From assembly GCA_009869945.1 (NCBI GenBank), contig WIXG01000371.1, positions 1 through 64,000 on the forward strand: a stretch of DNA of 64,000 nt, written 5' to 3'. Origin of the DNA: Mesaphorura yosii (taxonomy: Eukaryota; Arthropoda; Collembola; Poduromorpha; Tullbergiidae). The translations under genes and the position numbers were made by a program. The notes beneath the pieces are model-generated. The model made no database searches. It was not told the DNA's origin and saw only the letters and a program-made list of their open reading frames with translations. Of this stretch, positions 43,801 through 57,800 are shown piece after piece. How positions within the stretch are numbered: the first letter of the stretch is position 1; each line of letters starts with the position of its first letter.

Positions 43801-46800
43801 ATGCGCGAATCGCGATAGATTCTAATTATAAACTATTTGTTACTCTTGCGAAAACTCCTTCAGGACAGCTTCCTTTCGCAACAGCAGTCTCAGCTGCAGC
43901 ACAGAGTTCCATACATTCCAAATTGGAATCTGGAATAGGAAATTGGGTTGCACTCAACTCGAACTGCAAGTTTTCCGTCAAGAATCGAGAGTTTTGCAAA
44001 GTTCTGAGAACTGCAAAGTGAGTCGGTCGGTGAGAACTTTGCAATCATAACAACATAACAATAACAAAACAAGTTGGATCTCAATTTTCTCAATTGAAAT
44101 TGGCACGGCTGGAAAAGTTGCGAAGAGTTTAATGAACGAACGAGAGCAGAAGCAGGTCGAGTCATTGACGTGTGAGTAATCGGAGCTTTGCCTCGAAGCG
44201 TCGGTGAAGTAAAAGCAGAAAAGAAAGCTGCTAATGAAAATTTACATTTGCCTTTCGAAATAGTGTGGTTCATTCCAGAAGAAATGCAGAGCTTCCGCAA
44301 TTTATCTCACTCTAAATACGAAATGCGAAGTACGAAACAGGAATTCTCCCAAGAATTCGATGATAAAAATAGATTCGGGCATTGTTTGCTAAAATAAGCC
44401 AATAAGTCTCAAAGGAGAAAGCGCGTACGCGTCGGCGTGTTTCGCAACCGGAAAGACTTGCCAGGGCACGAGACGACACGGAGAAAGTTGCGGTGAAACC
44501 AGCGCCTGACCGACGATCTTGTCAGTGATCTCTGTTTTGGGTTGCAGGATGCGGATCGCGGTAATAAATCTTGAACAAATATAAATATAAATAGCGAAAT
44601 CCTTGTTGTGCTGTGCTACTTTCCCCTTTGTTGAGGTACGAATGGGATTCAATTTGCACACGAAATTTGGGCTAGGCAATTCGGCGAATGAGAAGAACTC
44701 AAGCGAGACGAGAGAAGGAAATGAACTCTGAGATCATAATGCGTACTTTATTCTCTTAAATAGAATAAATATAAGCAGAAGGAAAAGGAAATCTGCAATT
44801 GCAATCTTGGTTTCATGCCTTTGCCTTTGTTGACGTGTTGTGCGTGCTTGTGTTTGAACTTTCTCCACTCAGTTGCTTTCATTTCCTGGTCCAGATCAGT
44901 CGCTAGTAGCCACGCAGCCACGCTTTGTCTCATCACGCAAACGGGCAATGGACAATGATAGCTTTCTCCTGCGTCCTGCCCAACTTTCACTCGCCCTGCT
45001 TTCTCCTTTGCGTGATTGCTCGCAATGATGCGACACGCGGGGCCCATCAAGCCCGTCGTGCGCCGAGCCGGGCCTTTTTCTCACGTCTCACAAGGAGAAA
45101 GTTTAAATTAAGATTTCCTCTTCCGTTTCCGCGCTGCCCGGCCAGCCGTTCTCAGGTCGTTTGCCGTAAACGCATTATCTAAATTACGTTGAGTCGTCCT
45201 TTCTTTATTGTGCGCTTGAGAATTTTCTCCGGCCAGGTTTTCACTGCCCACCAGCCAATTTTGGAAAATAGTTCAGAAAGGTCAGGGCACAAACTAGAAA
45301 CGGGAACAAAGGCAAGGCACGGAAATTGCAAAAATTCAATTTTGGTTTTTACCTTTCTCCGTGCTTTGAGTGACCTGGCCAAGATCAAAGCCCGACCGTT
45401 CCGTATTTTCATACGTGCTTCATGCGGTATGCACTCGATGCATGTCGACTTCGAATCTCTCACGTACGTGATCCAAAATAAAATCATACGCTTCGACGCC
45501 TGGAAATGTGAAAATTGGAGAAAGCAGCGCGCGCTGAGGTTTTGCGTCTGGAATTTGTCGACCGGATTATTATTTTGGTACACAGGCAAGCAACGCAGTG
45601 CGCAGTGTATAAATTACGGTGCTTGGTGGAAAACAACTTGTTGGAGTGACACTTCGCAGAATTCTCTCTCCCGAATGGCCTATTTGGCTGACTGGACTTT
45701 TGGCCAAATAGCCTGAATTAGCTAAAAGAGTAGTCTGAAGTGAAAAATGCAAGTACTCATATTATGTCAGACTAGCCAAAATGGAAGGAATGATGGCTTA
45801 AAATCGTGCTTTGGCTCCAGTACTATGACACATTGTTCATTGTGCCTGCACCAATAATACCTGATCGCTATTGGAATCTTCGCAGCCATGTTCTACATTT
45901 CTAATTTCGACCAATTGAAGCTTTATTTGATCTGACACGAGGCTTAAATTTTACATAAATAAATTTTCGACTTCTTTCAAAAATAGTCGGCGATGTAAAT
46001 TCCACCAAATGTCTCTCCGCCAAGTACCCGAACACATAAATTACGGAGTATTAATGTCGAGATCAAAAGCAAGTTACTCGCTTTCATGGCGCCTGCTGCC
46101 TGTTGCGTGTTTCGGGTTCAAATATTCAAGATTATTTTAAAAGTAGTGCATAAAATCGATATGATGAAACATTTTACCGCTTTCACTGCTTATTTTATCA
46201 CTTCTTCCACGAACTTTGAAACTTTGGACAAAGTGATGTGAAGAGGAAAGATGCTGCTGCGAAATTGAAACACGCACGACAATGCGAGGGATGTGCGATC
46301 GTAAACTTTCACCGCTTTCACCATGCTTTCACCTTTCGTGAGAGCAATGGCAATTGTAGTATTTGCGAGGAATTTCATGGTACAAAAGATTAAGTTTACT
46401 TTACGAGCTCGAACAGCACGTCCGCGTACACAACAACAATGGCTCAGGTTATTCAACCTGGCCAAGCTTGGTTTCGGAGAGGATGCGAATACGAACGCAA
46501 CGGGAAATTCCGGCAAATAATTCATCAAATCACGGTACAAAGCACAATGGGTCTGGACCACAGAGCGAGTCAGAACAATAGAAGTGCGGCAGATAATTAA
46601 TCAAAGCTGATTAATGATGGAAACTAGAACAGAACAGAGCTCAAGAGGACTTGAAATCAATAGGTAGGATTTCGGCTCCGCTGCGCCATGCCACGGCGTA
46701 CGCGTATTTATTCAAAGTTCATGAACGTGTGCATATTTACTCGGGCCTTGGCCTCAGCCTCGGGTGACTTTGTGGGTGACAAAGAACAGAGAAAGCATTT

Positions 46801-49800
46801 GTCACGTCACTCGGCGACAAGTGCATGCAAGGCAAGACACCAGGCAAAATGGGCAAGACAGACAGACAGGACAATTAATAAAAACAAAACAGATACCCAC
46901 ACCATACCAGGTCGTAAGTCGTGAACACGGCGCAGCGCAGCCAGCGCAGTTCGGTTCAAGTGTGCAAGTGCACCAGTAAACAATAAACACGTTAACAGCC
47001 TCGGCAATCTGTAATCAGTCAGCCTGTCAGCCTTTTTCATTGATTCCACATGGCCGAGGCCAGGTCTTATTTTGGCTGCTGTCACAAATTAGCATGATTA
47101 GTGTTAGCGTTAGTACTGCTAAACTGCCTGTACTTCATGGATCAAGGAGCTACACGGAGAAAGTTTTCGTTGTAACTTTCCCTTCTGGAATAGCTTGTCA
47201 AAACCAGCCAACAAATTCGCTCTTTGGCCAGGAGTGTCTATTCTGTTTCTGCTTTCTTAATCCGCTCGCTTGATTTGATTGGCATTGGCAGATTCGCCTT
47301 CGTTCTGCTGACATGATTTCATAACATTCGTGCCAAGGTTGCATTCAGGAAATTCCTCAATTTGGAATTTCTTACTGCGCATCACTCCACTGGAATCGGA
47401 ATCAATTGAAGGTTAAACGTCTGGCTTATTAAACGTCGCGTCGTTGCTTCAATTTCACGCTACACTCGGAAAGAGTCTGCTTTGCATGTGCTTGGTGAAA
47501 ATTTGTTCATATAATCACGCACATTTCCAAGAAAAAAGTGAGCATCTTTCGATCTTTCCATAGCCAGCCGTACGGAAACCGCAAGCGAATATTGCCTCAA
47601 GTCAATCGCTATTAATAGAATTTAATCTTGGGCAGTAAGCAGGATGTATGATGGATGATGTTTTCTTACCCCAACCGCAAAGCAAACTGCCATCGTCGGC
47701 AAATTTAATTCATAGTTCGTCCTCGACCCGTTTTCAACACGTTTTCGAAGAAAGTTTCGAATTTCCCGCTCGTTTTTCGGCGTTTGGGGACCAAAAATTC
47801 TGGCGTTCAAATTTCTGATCTCGCTCTCGGGAAAACGAGTAACAAAATAAATGAATGAACGTCCTTTGGCATTCAATAAAGGGATAATTTGCTATTGACC
47901 TATTGCTACTGGCCACCAGTCTTTTTAAAGATCATAAATCCTCTTAAATATTTTGTAAAGATGACGATGACAAAGGACAACAGATTATTCACGCATATTT
48001 TTAGCAATCGTACTCGAACTTGCCGAGTTCGCCCTTGAACTAGCCTGTCACGCCATGCCCACGTTGCATTAGCTTAGCGGAACAATTTTCGCGAATCTCG
48101 AATTATACGCTGTGTTGGGATTAAATAATGTAAAAGAGTAAAATATTCAAAATTCTGTACCCGACCCAGGCTTTGCATGTACTCGCTCGTTGGAACTTAC
48201 TTAAATTCGTATTAAGATGATTGTGATTGTTATCTGAAGCATAAAGCATAAATAAATAAAACTTGAATGCAGATTGAAGATTTGAATAAGAAGCTCGGCC
48301 AGTGCATATATCGCGATCGCGTGCATGACAATAAAAGCGGCAGAAGCAGGATTCAGAAGAACTGAAGAAGAAAGCAGTAAAGTAAAAGAAAGATTCGCCA
48401 TCGCTCGCGCTGGTGAAAGCATTTGTCTCCACTTTCCAGTTTATGACTCGAATAAACTTGTAATTCGTTTTTCACTCTTGCTGCTTCGTATTCAATTCGA
48501 GATTCAAAGGACAAATCGCGAGCTACAACTCGCGCTTTCAAAAGAAATCATAAAACTTTCTCTTTTTCATTTTAGGTCGTCGAACGGAGCAAGAAAGAAA
48601 GCATGCTTAGTATAGTGCGAATGCGAATGTCAATGCGAATGCGATCCCAAGAAATTCGCATTCGAGATCCGACGCTTAAGCATGCAGCGAATGACGTAAC
48701 CGAAGCGTGGCTGGCCAATGCCGGGCCGGGATCAGGATTAGAAAATATTATTTACGAAAGAGATTTGATTCGTAAACTTTCTCCAATGCTCAAAGCAGCG
48801 AGCAGGCAGTAAAGCCGTACAAAAGCTATTAAAAACTTTCTACAAGTTTCAAGCTGCTGCCTGCTGCCTCTTTGATCAGAGTGTTCTCGTAAGTCTTGCA
48901 ACATACGATTTTTAATGCACGGATGCGGATTTTGCTCCGTGCAAGGGATTAGTCAATTTGCACTTTGTACTTTCGCTAGCGGATCGTCGATCGCAATCTG
49001 AGCTTGAAAATCAAGTCGCAGTCATGGCGAGTTATTAAATCGGATCCGAAACAGAGTTTAATGCGCAGAGCAGGTTTTAATGCCTGCCCATCAACCGCAA
49101 TCCGAACTCGTTATGCGTTATGGTTTATGTTTTATGGTATGTTTCGTACTTTATATAATCATAACTTCGTTTCTGCTTCAAATTTCGCATTTAGGGTCAA
49201 AACCATTAAAATACGGGCAAGAAAATTGGATTAAATACCGCAAGTAAACGCTAAAAACCGAAAACCTTGGCGAACCGGCCGCATTTTAGTGGCCATAACG
49301 CAATTTTTAATGTAACCAATAAATACGACCACACACGGCAGTTTTTATTCATTTTAATCTTTTACGAGCGTGGTTAACCCAAATGTGATGAATTTGGAAC
49401 AAAATCCGTACCACCGAGTCGTACGTATTAATTACAAAGCTAAATGAAGTTCGCCAAATTGCGTTTACCGTCTGCCACGCGCAAACTTTCAACCAAAACT
49501 TTAATCAAACCAATTACAAATTCACAATCGACAATCGAGAATCGACTCCACCAAGTTCAAGGTCTCTGCCGCACGACAAAAAAACGTAAAAGCCAACGCG
49601 GGCCAGCCTTGTCGGGCTTCCGCCGCGCGCACAAAAGGAAATTACTTGTAAATGTTTTCGAATTATGGAATTTTCGATTCACGGCAGGCAAACTTTCTCT
49701 GGTACTTTCTCTCTTGTACGAGTGCCGCTGTCGCATTGATATTTTGTATTACGTCCTGTCAAAATGTCAAATGTTTCGCGTGTACGAGCTTTTGTTGTGT

Positions 49801-52800
49801 TTTGCGTTCAGTTTTATTCCGTGCGGTTTGGGACGCTGGGAGTTTTGGTCCGGCTTCGTTCGGCAACTTCGGCTTGCCTTGACTTTGGCTTTGGCTTTCA
49901 CGTCCTTGCAGCGTGATCTCTGCGGTGCTATTCTTGTACGCTCAATTTCGCGTTTCACATTTCACAATACTTCTTGGTAATTTATGTCACCTTATTACCC
50001 AGATTCAAATTTGTTTGCTCGCACCGCAGTACAAAAGCCAATCTAGTTTCTGGTGGGATTGTGACTAACATGTTTTTGGCGTCTGTGTCGCGTGTGTGAA
50101 ATTGACATGACATGCAGACTTTCTATGTACTGTTTCTTTTATGCGGTGCGATGGCGGTTTCCATGATAATGTTTATGATACGGATACGGCTCGTGGGCTC
50201 GTCTCGCAGCTCGCATTCATTCAAAGTGACGCTAATTGTCCACGGACATGTCCTTCAACTTGTTGATGGTTAAACTTACCCGAGAATAAGCAGCGAGTAG
50301 TTGATTGTCAGTGCCAGCAGTCTTGTCAGGAGTTGAGTCCGTCTCTGCTCGTCGGAAAGCGTGCCCTGTGGGTGCGGGAGCCCGTGCACGATGGTCAGGC
50401 CGCCAGCGCCTGCTGAGCCGGTCGTCGGAGTCGCCCCGACGTGCTGAAGCTTCGGCGCCGCTGTGTCGAGGCTCTTGTTCAGGTCGTCCTGCTCGAAGAG
50501 CGTGAAGCGGAGTGAAGGCGGCAGCGCCGGAGGCGAAGTGCCTGTGCCGGTCAGCTCCTGCGCGGTCGCGCCGATGCCTGTGGTGTCCACTTCAATCGCG
50601 CCCGGGGAGGCCGCCCTCCGCACCGCCTCGATGGTGACAGTCTCTTCGTACAAATGCGGCAGTATCGTGACGAGGACTAGGACGATCTGAATGCAGGAAT
50701 GGATCGTCGCTCGCAGGTGGACTGTTCTCGATTTCTTCAGCTTGATCACATCGATTCCCTGCTCGTGGCTGGTCGTCTTGGTCCAAATGCGCTGGGAGAC
50801 TCGAATGTAGCAGAAGACGGCAGTCACCATCTGCAAAGCAAGAAATTAAGACTCAACGAACCGTAAAATTGTGGAATCGTGGAATTCTCGACTGTGTCCT
50901 TAGTCGTGTTTCTTTTGGTCCGGTAATTATTATTACGCTCTCTGAACACTCTTATGCACTTTTGTTTCCAGTTTCTTTCACAGCGGGTAATTTTCCTGTA
51001 CACTGTGCTTAAGCAAAGCAAATGCTTGTTTGTGTGTACCGAAAAGGTAAAGGTGAAAGGTGAATTCTAAAGATTCAAATACTCTCTATCGCGAGCACGG
51101 TGATTTAGTTGGCGAATGACACTTCAAAGTGTTCGAGTGCTCAAGGCTTTCAATTCTGTGTTTCCAGTTGAAAAGCTGAAAGATTGTGGGCTTTATGCTT
51201 CGACATTCGTTCTAAAACTAAACAAATGCGTGCATAAAAATTTGTGCCGCTGCTGCTCGGAAAGGTTGCCAATTAATTCAGACACTTCTCAATTACAATC
51301 AGCAATCAAGCTCCTAAGCGCACGGCGCGAATGCAAAAGCGAATAACGATAGGTAAATAATTTACGCGCGATTAACCCGAATTCGCATAAATACCGAAAC
51401 GAAGGCCAAAGTCAACAAGGCAACTTACCAGAATCATGACGAGTGAGACTTTGGCCAGATACGTGTTGTACTGCAGCCGTCCCAGAGCCTCCAACCTGCC
51501 ATCACTGCCGCTGTTGCCACCGCCGCCTGACATGGCCATGTACCTGTAGAAAGCGCAGCCCTGAATCGCAGTGAATGCGAAGGCCACGCTCCCATTCGCC
51601 AGTGCCCACTTCAGCCCGTTGATGATCGAGAGTCGGTCCTTCTTCTTCCAGCACAGGCGCCTGTACCGTAGAACCGCGATCGTGAAGATGAACAGGACGC
51701 CGGTGAGGTTCACGAAATTGGTCGTCAGCTGCTGGAGAAGCGTCAAGGCTTGGTTGACCTCCGCCGTACCGTTGATTGTCGTGCTGCTGCTGCTGGAACG
51801 GTGGCCGTGGCCTTGGAATGGAAGCCGATTCCAGACTGAAAAAAGAGAGTCACTCAAAAATGTACACTTTTTCGCAGAGGTATTTATTTTATAATGTTAA
51901 GGAATTAATATATGAAACTTTGAAATGAATTGAATTGCTGAATTGCTGTCACACTCCATTTCGCAAAGAGGAAATTCATACAAATGATAAATAACACGTT
52001 AGATTTGTATTTTGCATTGCAATATTCGTATAGATTCGTATCGTATTTTGTGCTCAAAATTCGCAAAGGTAGAGTTCTCGTGAAACTTTTAGCGCGAATA
52101 CGCAAAGCCTTTGTCCCTTTGTGTTTGTAAACACGACTGGATCACATGCAAAAGATGATCAAAAGAAGACAATGCTTTGGCTTTGGCATCGGCGTCGGCG
52201 CTGGCTTTAACTTTGAAAGCAGGACGGAACCACGGAACCAGGAAAGGTGAAATGCCAACCTTGGCTTGGTAGAGGCCAAAGACCGCCGAAAACGAGTAAA
52301 AAAAAAAGAATTAAAAGCGACAGTGACAGTGACAGTGCATCGTTAAATCCGTAAATAACGAGGTTTCTCACAAAAGACTCGCGTTATTCCTGACAAAATA
52401 GCAAAATTAAGCTTCAGGCGCTGAAAGATCGTCAAAAACCTTCCAACCTCTAAAATTGTCGATTTTACACTCTGATTGCCAATTAAACGTCATATCATGC
52501 ATGCAGCCAAGGAAATATGCAAATAATCCTTGCATAATTGCAGGGCTTACCTCCAATTAGTTGTACGGGGACCGCCGTGAAGAGGAGCATCAAGTGTGAG
52601 ATGCAATCGAGGAGCAGGATGAAATTGACGAGGTGTCGAAGCTTCTTGCACTTCAGGAAGATGAGAATCGTCGCTCCGTTCACTACGAGGCATAAGAACA
52701 CAAGGACAAAGACGTCAGCGTATTAGCAAGTAATAGCAAGGAGTAGGAACCCATTAGACAAGGATAACACATATTCTAATGGTTAATCGCTTGCCCGTCG

Positions 52801-54862
52801 CAAAATCCTTGCGTTAATCTGAACCTAATTCGTGTTAACATGAATTTCGATTGAAATGGCGCATGTTTTCAATTCCAATCGCCGAATTCTTGGCAAAAGA
52901 CGTCATTTCACACGCACATTTGCGAATGCGAGGCAAAACAGGCAAAAACATAATTCGCAATTTGTCGCTCGTGAGCTTGGTTCTGACGCGGTACGGAAAA
53001 TTTTAGTGAATAATTTCAATTTCACTGTGCCATTTTCCAATTTTCGAGTGTGAGAATGCATATCATTATGAGATTAGGCCCGACCAGACGAAGCTTCAGA
53101 ATGTCGAGTGGATTCACAATCGGCTGGATTAATTAGTTGACCATGGGCCTGCTTTCCCTTAAAAAGGTCTCCCGTCTCCTAACCTTGGCAATGGTGGTGG
53201 CAACCTTCTCTCCCTTGCTGTCATGCTCAAATGAAATTCCAAGCCATGAACTTGAATGCAGTGCAAGCGTTCTTGTTGTTGCTACGTTTCGTGGTTTGGC
53301 ATTTCATTTAGCGCCCGAGTTCTCACCCACAAGCCAAAGCCTCGCAAGACACTCACGTTATAGACAGACAGCTTGTGGGAATTTAATTAGTGAGCAGTCT
53401 GGAATTTACTGCCAGCAACCGAAACTCGGCGCGATAATTTTCGTGTTTAGTGTTTTCGCGAGTCGGGATGCCAATTTTGACGTATGACGATAATTGACAG
53501 CGGGGAAGTTCGCAAATTGGCATTGGCGAATTGGCAATGACAATGAATATAATTTGCAATTTTGCTGTACATGGCCGTGACTGTGACAGTGGTTATCCTG
53601 ACCTATCTTTTATAGCTGGATCTTCATCTCGACCTGAGGTTTGTGCTACTGGAGCTGCCATTACGTCAATGAAGCCAAGAAACCATGCTTCTCCGAAAAA
53701 CCTAGCCTGGAGATACGAATTAATGGGCGTATTACGATTTTATTGCAAACATGAAGCCACCGCACGAAAAGGAGAAAGCCCCGAGTAGGAGTCATTCAGC
53801 GTTGGGTTGAGCCCAATTTGTGTAATGAGAAACTATTCTGAGCCTAATTCCATTCTTGGATCTGGAACCCATTTACATTGTCGTGGCTATAAATACTGCG
53901 GCTTTAGCGTGGCCTGAGGGCAAAGCTTGTGTTCCTTGCCCTTTCGTGTTTTTTGCCATTGTCATTGCCATTCAAGATCGCACTGCACCGGAGCAATGAG
54001 CATCAGAATTCAGCATTCGATTATCACAATGTTGGACATTGCCATTGCCATTATCGATGCATTCATATAGCATTGCTCTCATTAAATTCTATTAAGTCAC
54101 GTCATGCCACAGCCAGAAAGCGCAAGTAGCAAATGGAAAATTCCACCTTCTATGACCACGACCACGACGTGCATCCGTGCATGCAACCATTAATTAGCAA
54201 TCTAACTCAATCAACCATTTGGAGATTGACGATTCTAATATCTGACCATGACCTATGCTTATGTTATGCAATGGCTCTTCAATCCGTCTGCCTGCCGTCC
54301 ATAAGCGTAGCGTCCTTGGGGCAAAGTGAGATTTTCGCAATAAACTTACAGACGCGTTTCAGTGTCTCTCACTTCTCACAGTCTCAAGTTTCTCACGCAC
54401 GCAAAGCACGCGTTTGAAATTGTAAAATTGTAAAAATGAGCAGTAAAGAAAAAGAAAGCAGGACAAAAAAAGAGAAAAGAACTTACGTGGAATTCCAATC
54501 GTTATGGTCAGTGTGAGGATGACGGTGCAGGTCACGAGTGCCCAATTAGGGACGAGTACAGCCGCCGGCAAGCCTCCGTAGAGGCTTCCGCCGCCACCAT
54601 GCTCCAGTGCTCCAACGCCTGCTACTGCTGCTGTGCCTGGTCCGAAATTGTGTTGGTAGAAAATCATGTTCTCCAGTGGCCCCCTGCCGTCGCCTTTCCC
54701 GAAATCGTGACCGTGGCCGGGCAGCGTCCAAGCCGTGTCTGAGTCTGAGTCCAACGGAGCAGTGGAATTGGTCGCCCCATGTGAATGTCCGTGTTCGTGA
54801 CGGTCGAATGCTGCCGCGAGCGTGTACGCGGCTGCAGCCGCTGCTTTGTCCAAGCTGTCCAT
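40803..54862 (-). CDS. Atypical class-A-like GPCR, five coding exons over 14 kb
   Basis: Exons are 54862-54487, 52682-52551, 51835-51429, 50830-50280 and 41754-40803. All junctions are GT-AG and close in frame to 805 residues. The N-terminal domain (about 105 aa) is Ala/His/Gly-rich (DRHEHGHSHG). TM1 is ALVTCTVILTLTITIGIPLN, with exon 1 joining at IP-L-NGA. TM2 is NFILLLDCISHLMLLF. TM3 ends GVLFIFTIAVLRYRRL, so the DRY position reads LRY. TM5 joins across intron 3 (VSLVMIL|MVTAVFCYIRV). TM6 is HSCIQIVLVLVTILPHLY. TM7 is LLALTINYSLLILG|TPTAYI, so NPxxY reads TPTAY. A helix-8-like ASCHRFREQFARIL follows. A 300-residue Ser/Arg/Gly-rich tail completes it. It is an orphan receptor; ligand unknown. 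Confidence 0.75.
41755..50279. other. 8.5-kb intron of the GPCR gene, rich in a recurrent 8-mer
   Basis: No exon supported. The word GGAGAAAG or its complement CTTTCTCC occurs at about 42442, 42694, 42859, 42873, 43630, 44414, 44480, 44859, 44962, 44999, 45094, 45353, 45518, 47156 and 48777, often extended to GGAGAAAGTT. ORFs of 100-178 codons (43436, 43665, 45189, 49444) show no domain and overlap others in several frames. Confidence 0.6.
52683..54486. other. 1.8-kb GPCR intron with an antisense signal-peptide-like ORF
   Basis: Most of the interval is featureless. A plus-strand ORF at 53143-53487 begins MGLLSLKKVSRLLTLAMVV, like a secretory signal, but the rest has no recognisable domain. 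GCCATT-rich simple sequence lies at about 53955 and 54040. Confidence 0.3.
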
Positions 54863-57800
54863 TGCTTTGTTAACTAATTCACTGATCTTACTAAACTGTC
54901 TCTCTTAAAAAGTGGTGCTGATAGCTGACAAATGGCAAAATTGCCGTGGCCGTGGGGCAGGTGAAAGTCTGCATTGGAGCGAGAATGAAAGTTGTTGTGT
55001 GCTGTTCTGCCGTATTTGTGGGTTTGGGGCAGGAAGATACTTGACCAAACCACTTTATAATGCAGAATGGCTTCAGGAGCAGACAGCATCCAGGCAGACA
55101 GGCGAGAAGCTGAAGCCAAGCCAAGAGAGATTGGAGAAAGTGAGACTCGAGTGCCTGTGCCGGAAAAAGCGAAGCGGAGAAAGCAGAAGATGAAGCCGAA
55201 AGCCGGCTTTCACCGTCGCTGAGTAGAGCCATAATCGTAGAGGGGTTTCTTATGGTCCTAGATCAGTGCTCGACGACAAGACATGGCATAGTGTGGCAAG
55301 ACTGCTTGGCGCGCGGCTTTGCCTTTCGCCTGCCTACATAACACGTCGACATAAATACAGACATAAATAGTTACATTGCTGCAAATAGAAAATAGTAAGC
55401 AGCAAATCTTAAATTACACGACTCAGAAAACAGTAGGCTCGCATGTCGTGTGCGTACTTACTTGCTGAAAAGGTGATAAGTGGGTTATATTTAGATAGAC
55501 CAGCTTCGATTACGCTGCTGCTGGGCAATTACGCATTAAGTAATGAAAACACTCATTCCAAACTACACCATGCCAAGAATACAAGAACACAAGAACTCTG
55601 TTCCCAAATCTTGAAAATGATGCATTGCTCTGCTCGTCTCGTCTCGTACATATCAAAAGTATGTCAAATGAAAATTGCAAAACTTTTCCAGCGTAGCGTG
55701 AGTCAGCCCCTTCCACGCCACGTCCATGTTTATTCACCTGGAACAATCACAGCACAGCAAAAGCAAAGAAATTGGCAACTGGCAACAAATTCTCAATCGC
55801 GACGCTCAATTCGCGGTTCGCAGTTCGCGATAGCATGTAATGCAATGCGACTCAGCAGAACGGAAGAATTTGGGATTCAATTACGGAATAGAAGCCTGAC
55901 AGAAAATCACCAAGCCGCGGCCGCGCCGAGAATTTGCCAAACTTTTGGGGCGCCAGTGTCCTTGTCCTCCTTTCCAGCGGCGGTTCCAGCTGATCTTTCA
56001 CGTAGCCTTGGCCGTGTGGGCGTCGACATCATCTCCGCATCGTTAATTTCTTAATTCATACATTTTTAAGTGTGTCAAAGTGTCAAAGAGTTCAGTTCAC
56101 TCAATTGGGAACCATGCAAACTGCAAAAGTGGATCACCAACGCGCCACCGGCAAACTTTTAATTACCTGAAAGATGGTGAAACAGAATAACAGGAGATAA
56201 TCTTGTAACAGTGAAAGTCCTAGACAGATTCAATTTTAGAACGTACAACTTGAAATGATGAATGGGAACGGAAAAGTATGTCATGCCTTGTCAAAAAGTA
56301 TTTACTCACATGCGTCATGTCGTAACTCGTAACCAAAGAACAAATAAACGATCTTCTTTTCTTCTACTTTTCCCTTACTTTCTTCTTTCTTCATCTTTTC
56401 TTTATGCGTATTCGCATTCACATTCGTATGCGTGCTTGGGCTTTTGTTCTACCATAACCAAAATAAAACGCGAATAGAGAAAATGATGAAAATCATTTCG
56501 TGATGGAGGGATTCGCAATTTACAAATATAATTGGAATCACTGACCTCGACCCACTTCATTCTCACGCTAAATAACAGCCACACCATCAAAGTCCAAGAA
56601 AATTGTTCAAAATCCAAGAAATCGCATACACGCAGAAAAGACTCACAGATTCGCGGATTTACGCGTACCCGGAAAATGAGAAATTAATTTGCCCGGGTCT
56701 TGTGAGCCTTTTGTGGCAGGCAAAACATACGACGTATTCTTGGAATTCAAAGGAAAACGATGGCATTGAACAACTCACCACGCCAACTTTGTAAATATTC
56801 TCACTTCGGCGCGGAAACATGAAAATGGCCTGCGAGGCAAGGTTAAGCAAGGATTAACTGCAGGGCGGTTGCTCTCTCGAATTTGAGCGTGTTTGACATA
56901 TTTTTGTCCAATCTCTATGCATTTCGATCCACTCGAGCGTATTTTTATTATTTTAGCACACACGCGGGCAGGAATTGCCTGGAAACATGACGCGCAACTA
57001 GCCTGAGGAATGAGTGGGGAAGAAATGCATGTAATTCAATGTCAGCAAGGCACGATAATTTTGGTCTCAGTCGTTGGCGTTACCGTGCAGCGAAGCAAAA
57101 TGGGTTAGCGTGCCTGCGTTTCGCGCATCGCGTATATTGCAAATTACACGTAGGCGAGTGACAAAGAAAGAAACTGTCACTTGTCACATCTTGCCCGGAT
57201 TTCCTTTGAAAGTAACCAGGCAAGGGCAAGACGAGTGCCATGCCGAGGCGGTAACCAGGGAAAGGAGACAGCAGGCTCGTCTAGACTAATAAGACTTCAA
57301 TTTGTGTTGTGTATCGCGAAAGTGAAATGAAGGTCGGCGTTTCTCGTGAATTCTCGAATCGCGAATCATGAACCGTGAAATGAAGCGACTAATTTAATAC
57401 GTATTTGGCTAGGTATGAAATTTAATTAAACTGCACTGTGTACTGTCGAAAAGCACAGTGCAGCGAAAAAAGCTAATCCTCATCCCGGCGTTGCGTGGCG
57501 TGGCAAGTGAATGGACCGAAAATGCAAAAAATAGTGTGGCAGCAGCAGTAGAAATTTTATCCTTAAATCGTGCCGTGCACTTGTGCATTGTGGCAGCCCG
57601 GAAGCAACCGGCCTTCATCACGTTGTTGGTCGGTCGTCTGTCGGCATGCAGGAATTCTTTTCCTTTCCAGCTGAGAAGTGCAGCAGCAGTCCTTTTGGCA
57701 AGGGGCAAGGCGGAGGGAGGCTGGCAGACGGCCAGGCAACAGGTTTCCACATTTCTGGAATCCGTACATATATTACGCATCGCATCCTTCTTTACTTCTT

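Noticed and set aside
49444-49980. 178-codon plus-strand ORF
   Set aside because: No domain, Leu/Phe/Cys-rich composition typical of chance frames, inside the GPCR intron, no splice or start context.
53143-53487. Secreted-protein ORF within a GPCR intron
   Set aside because: Only the signal-like start is suggestive; the remainder has no domain and no supporting exon structure.
55443-56054. 203-codon plus-strand ORF
   Set aside because: Longest ORF in the right-hand non-coding region, but without domain, periodicity or homologous pattern; other frames are similarly open nearby.
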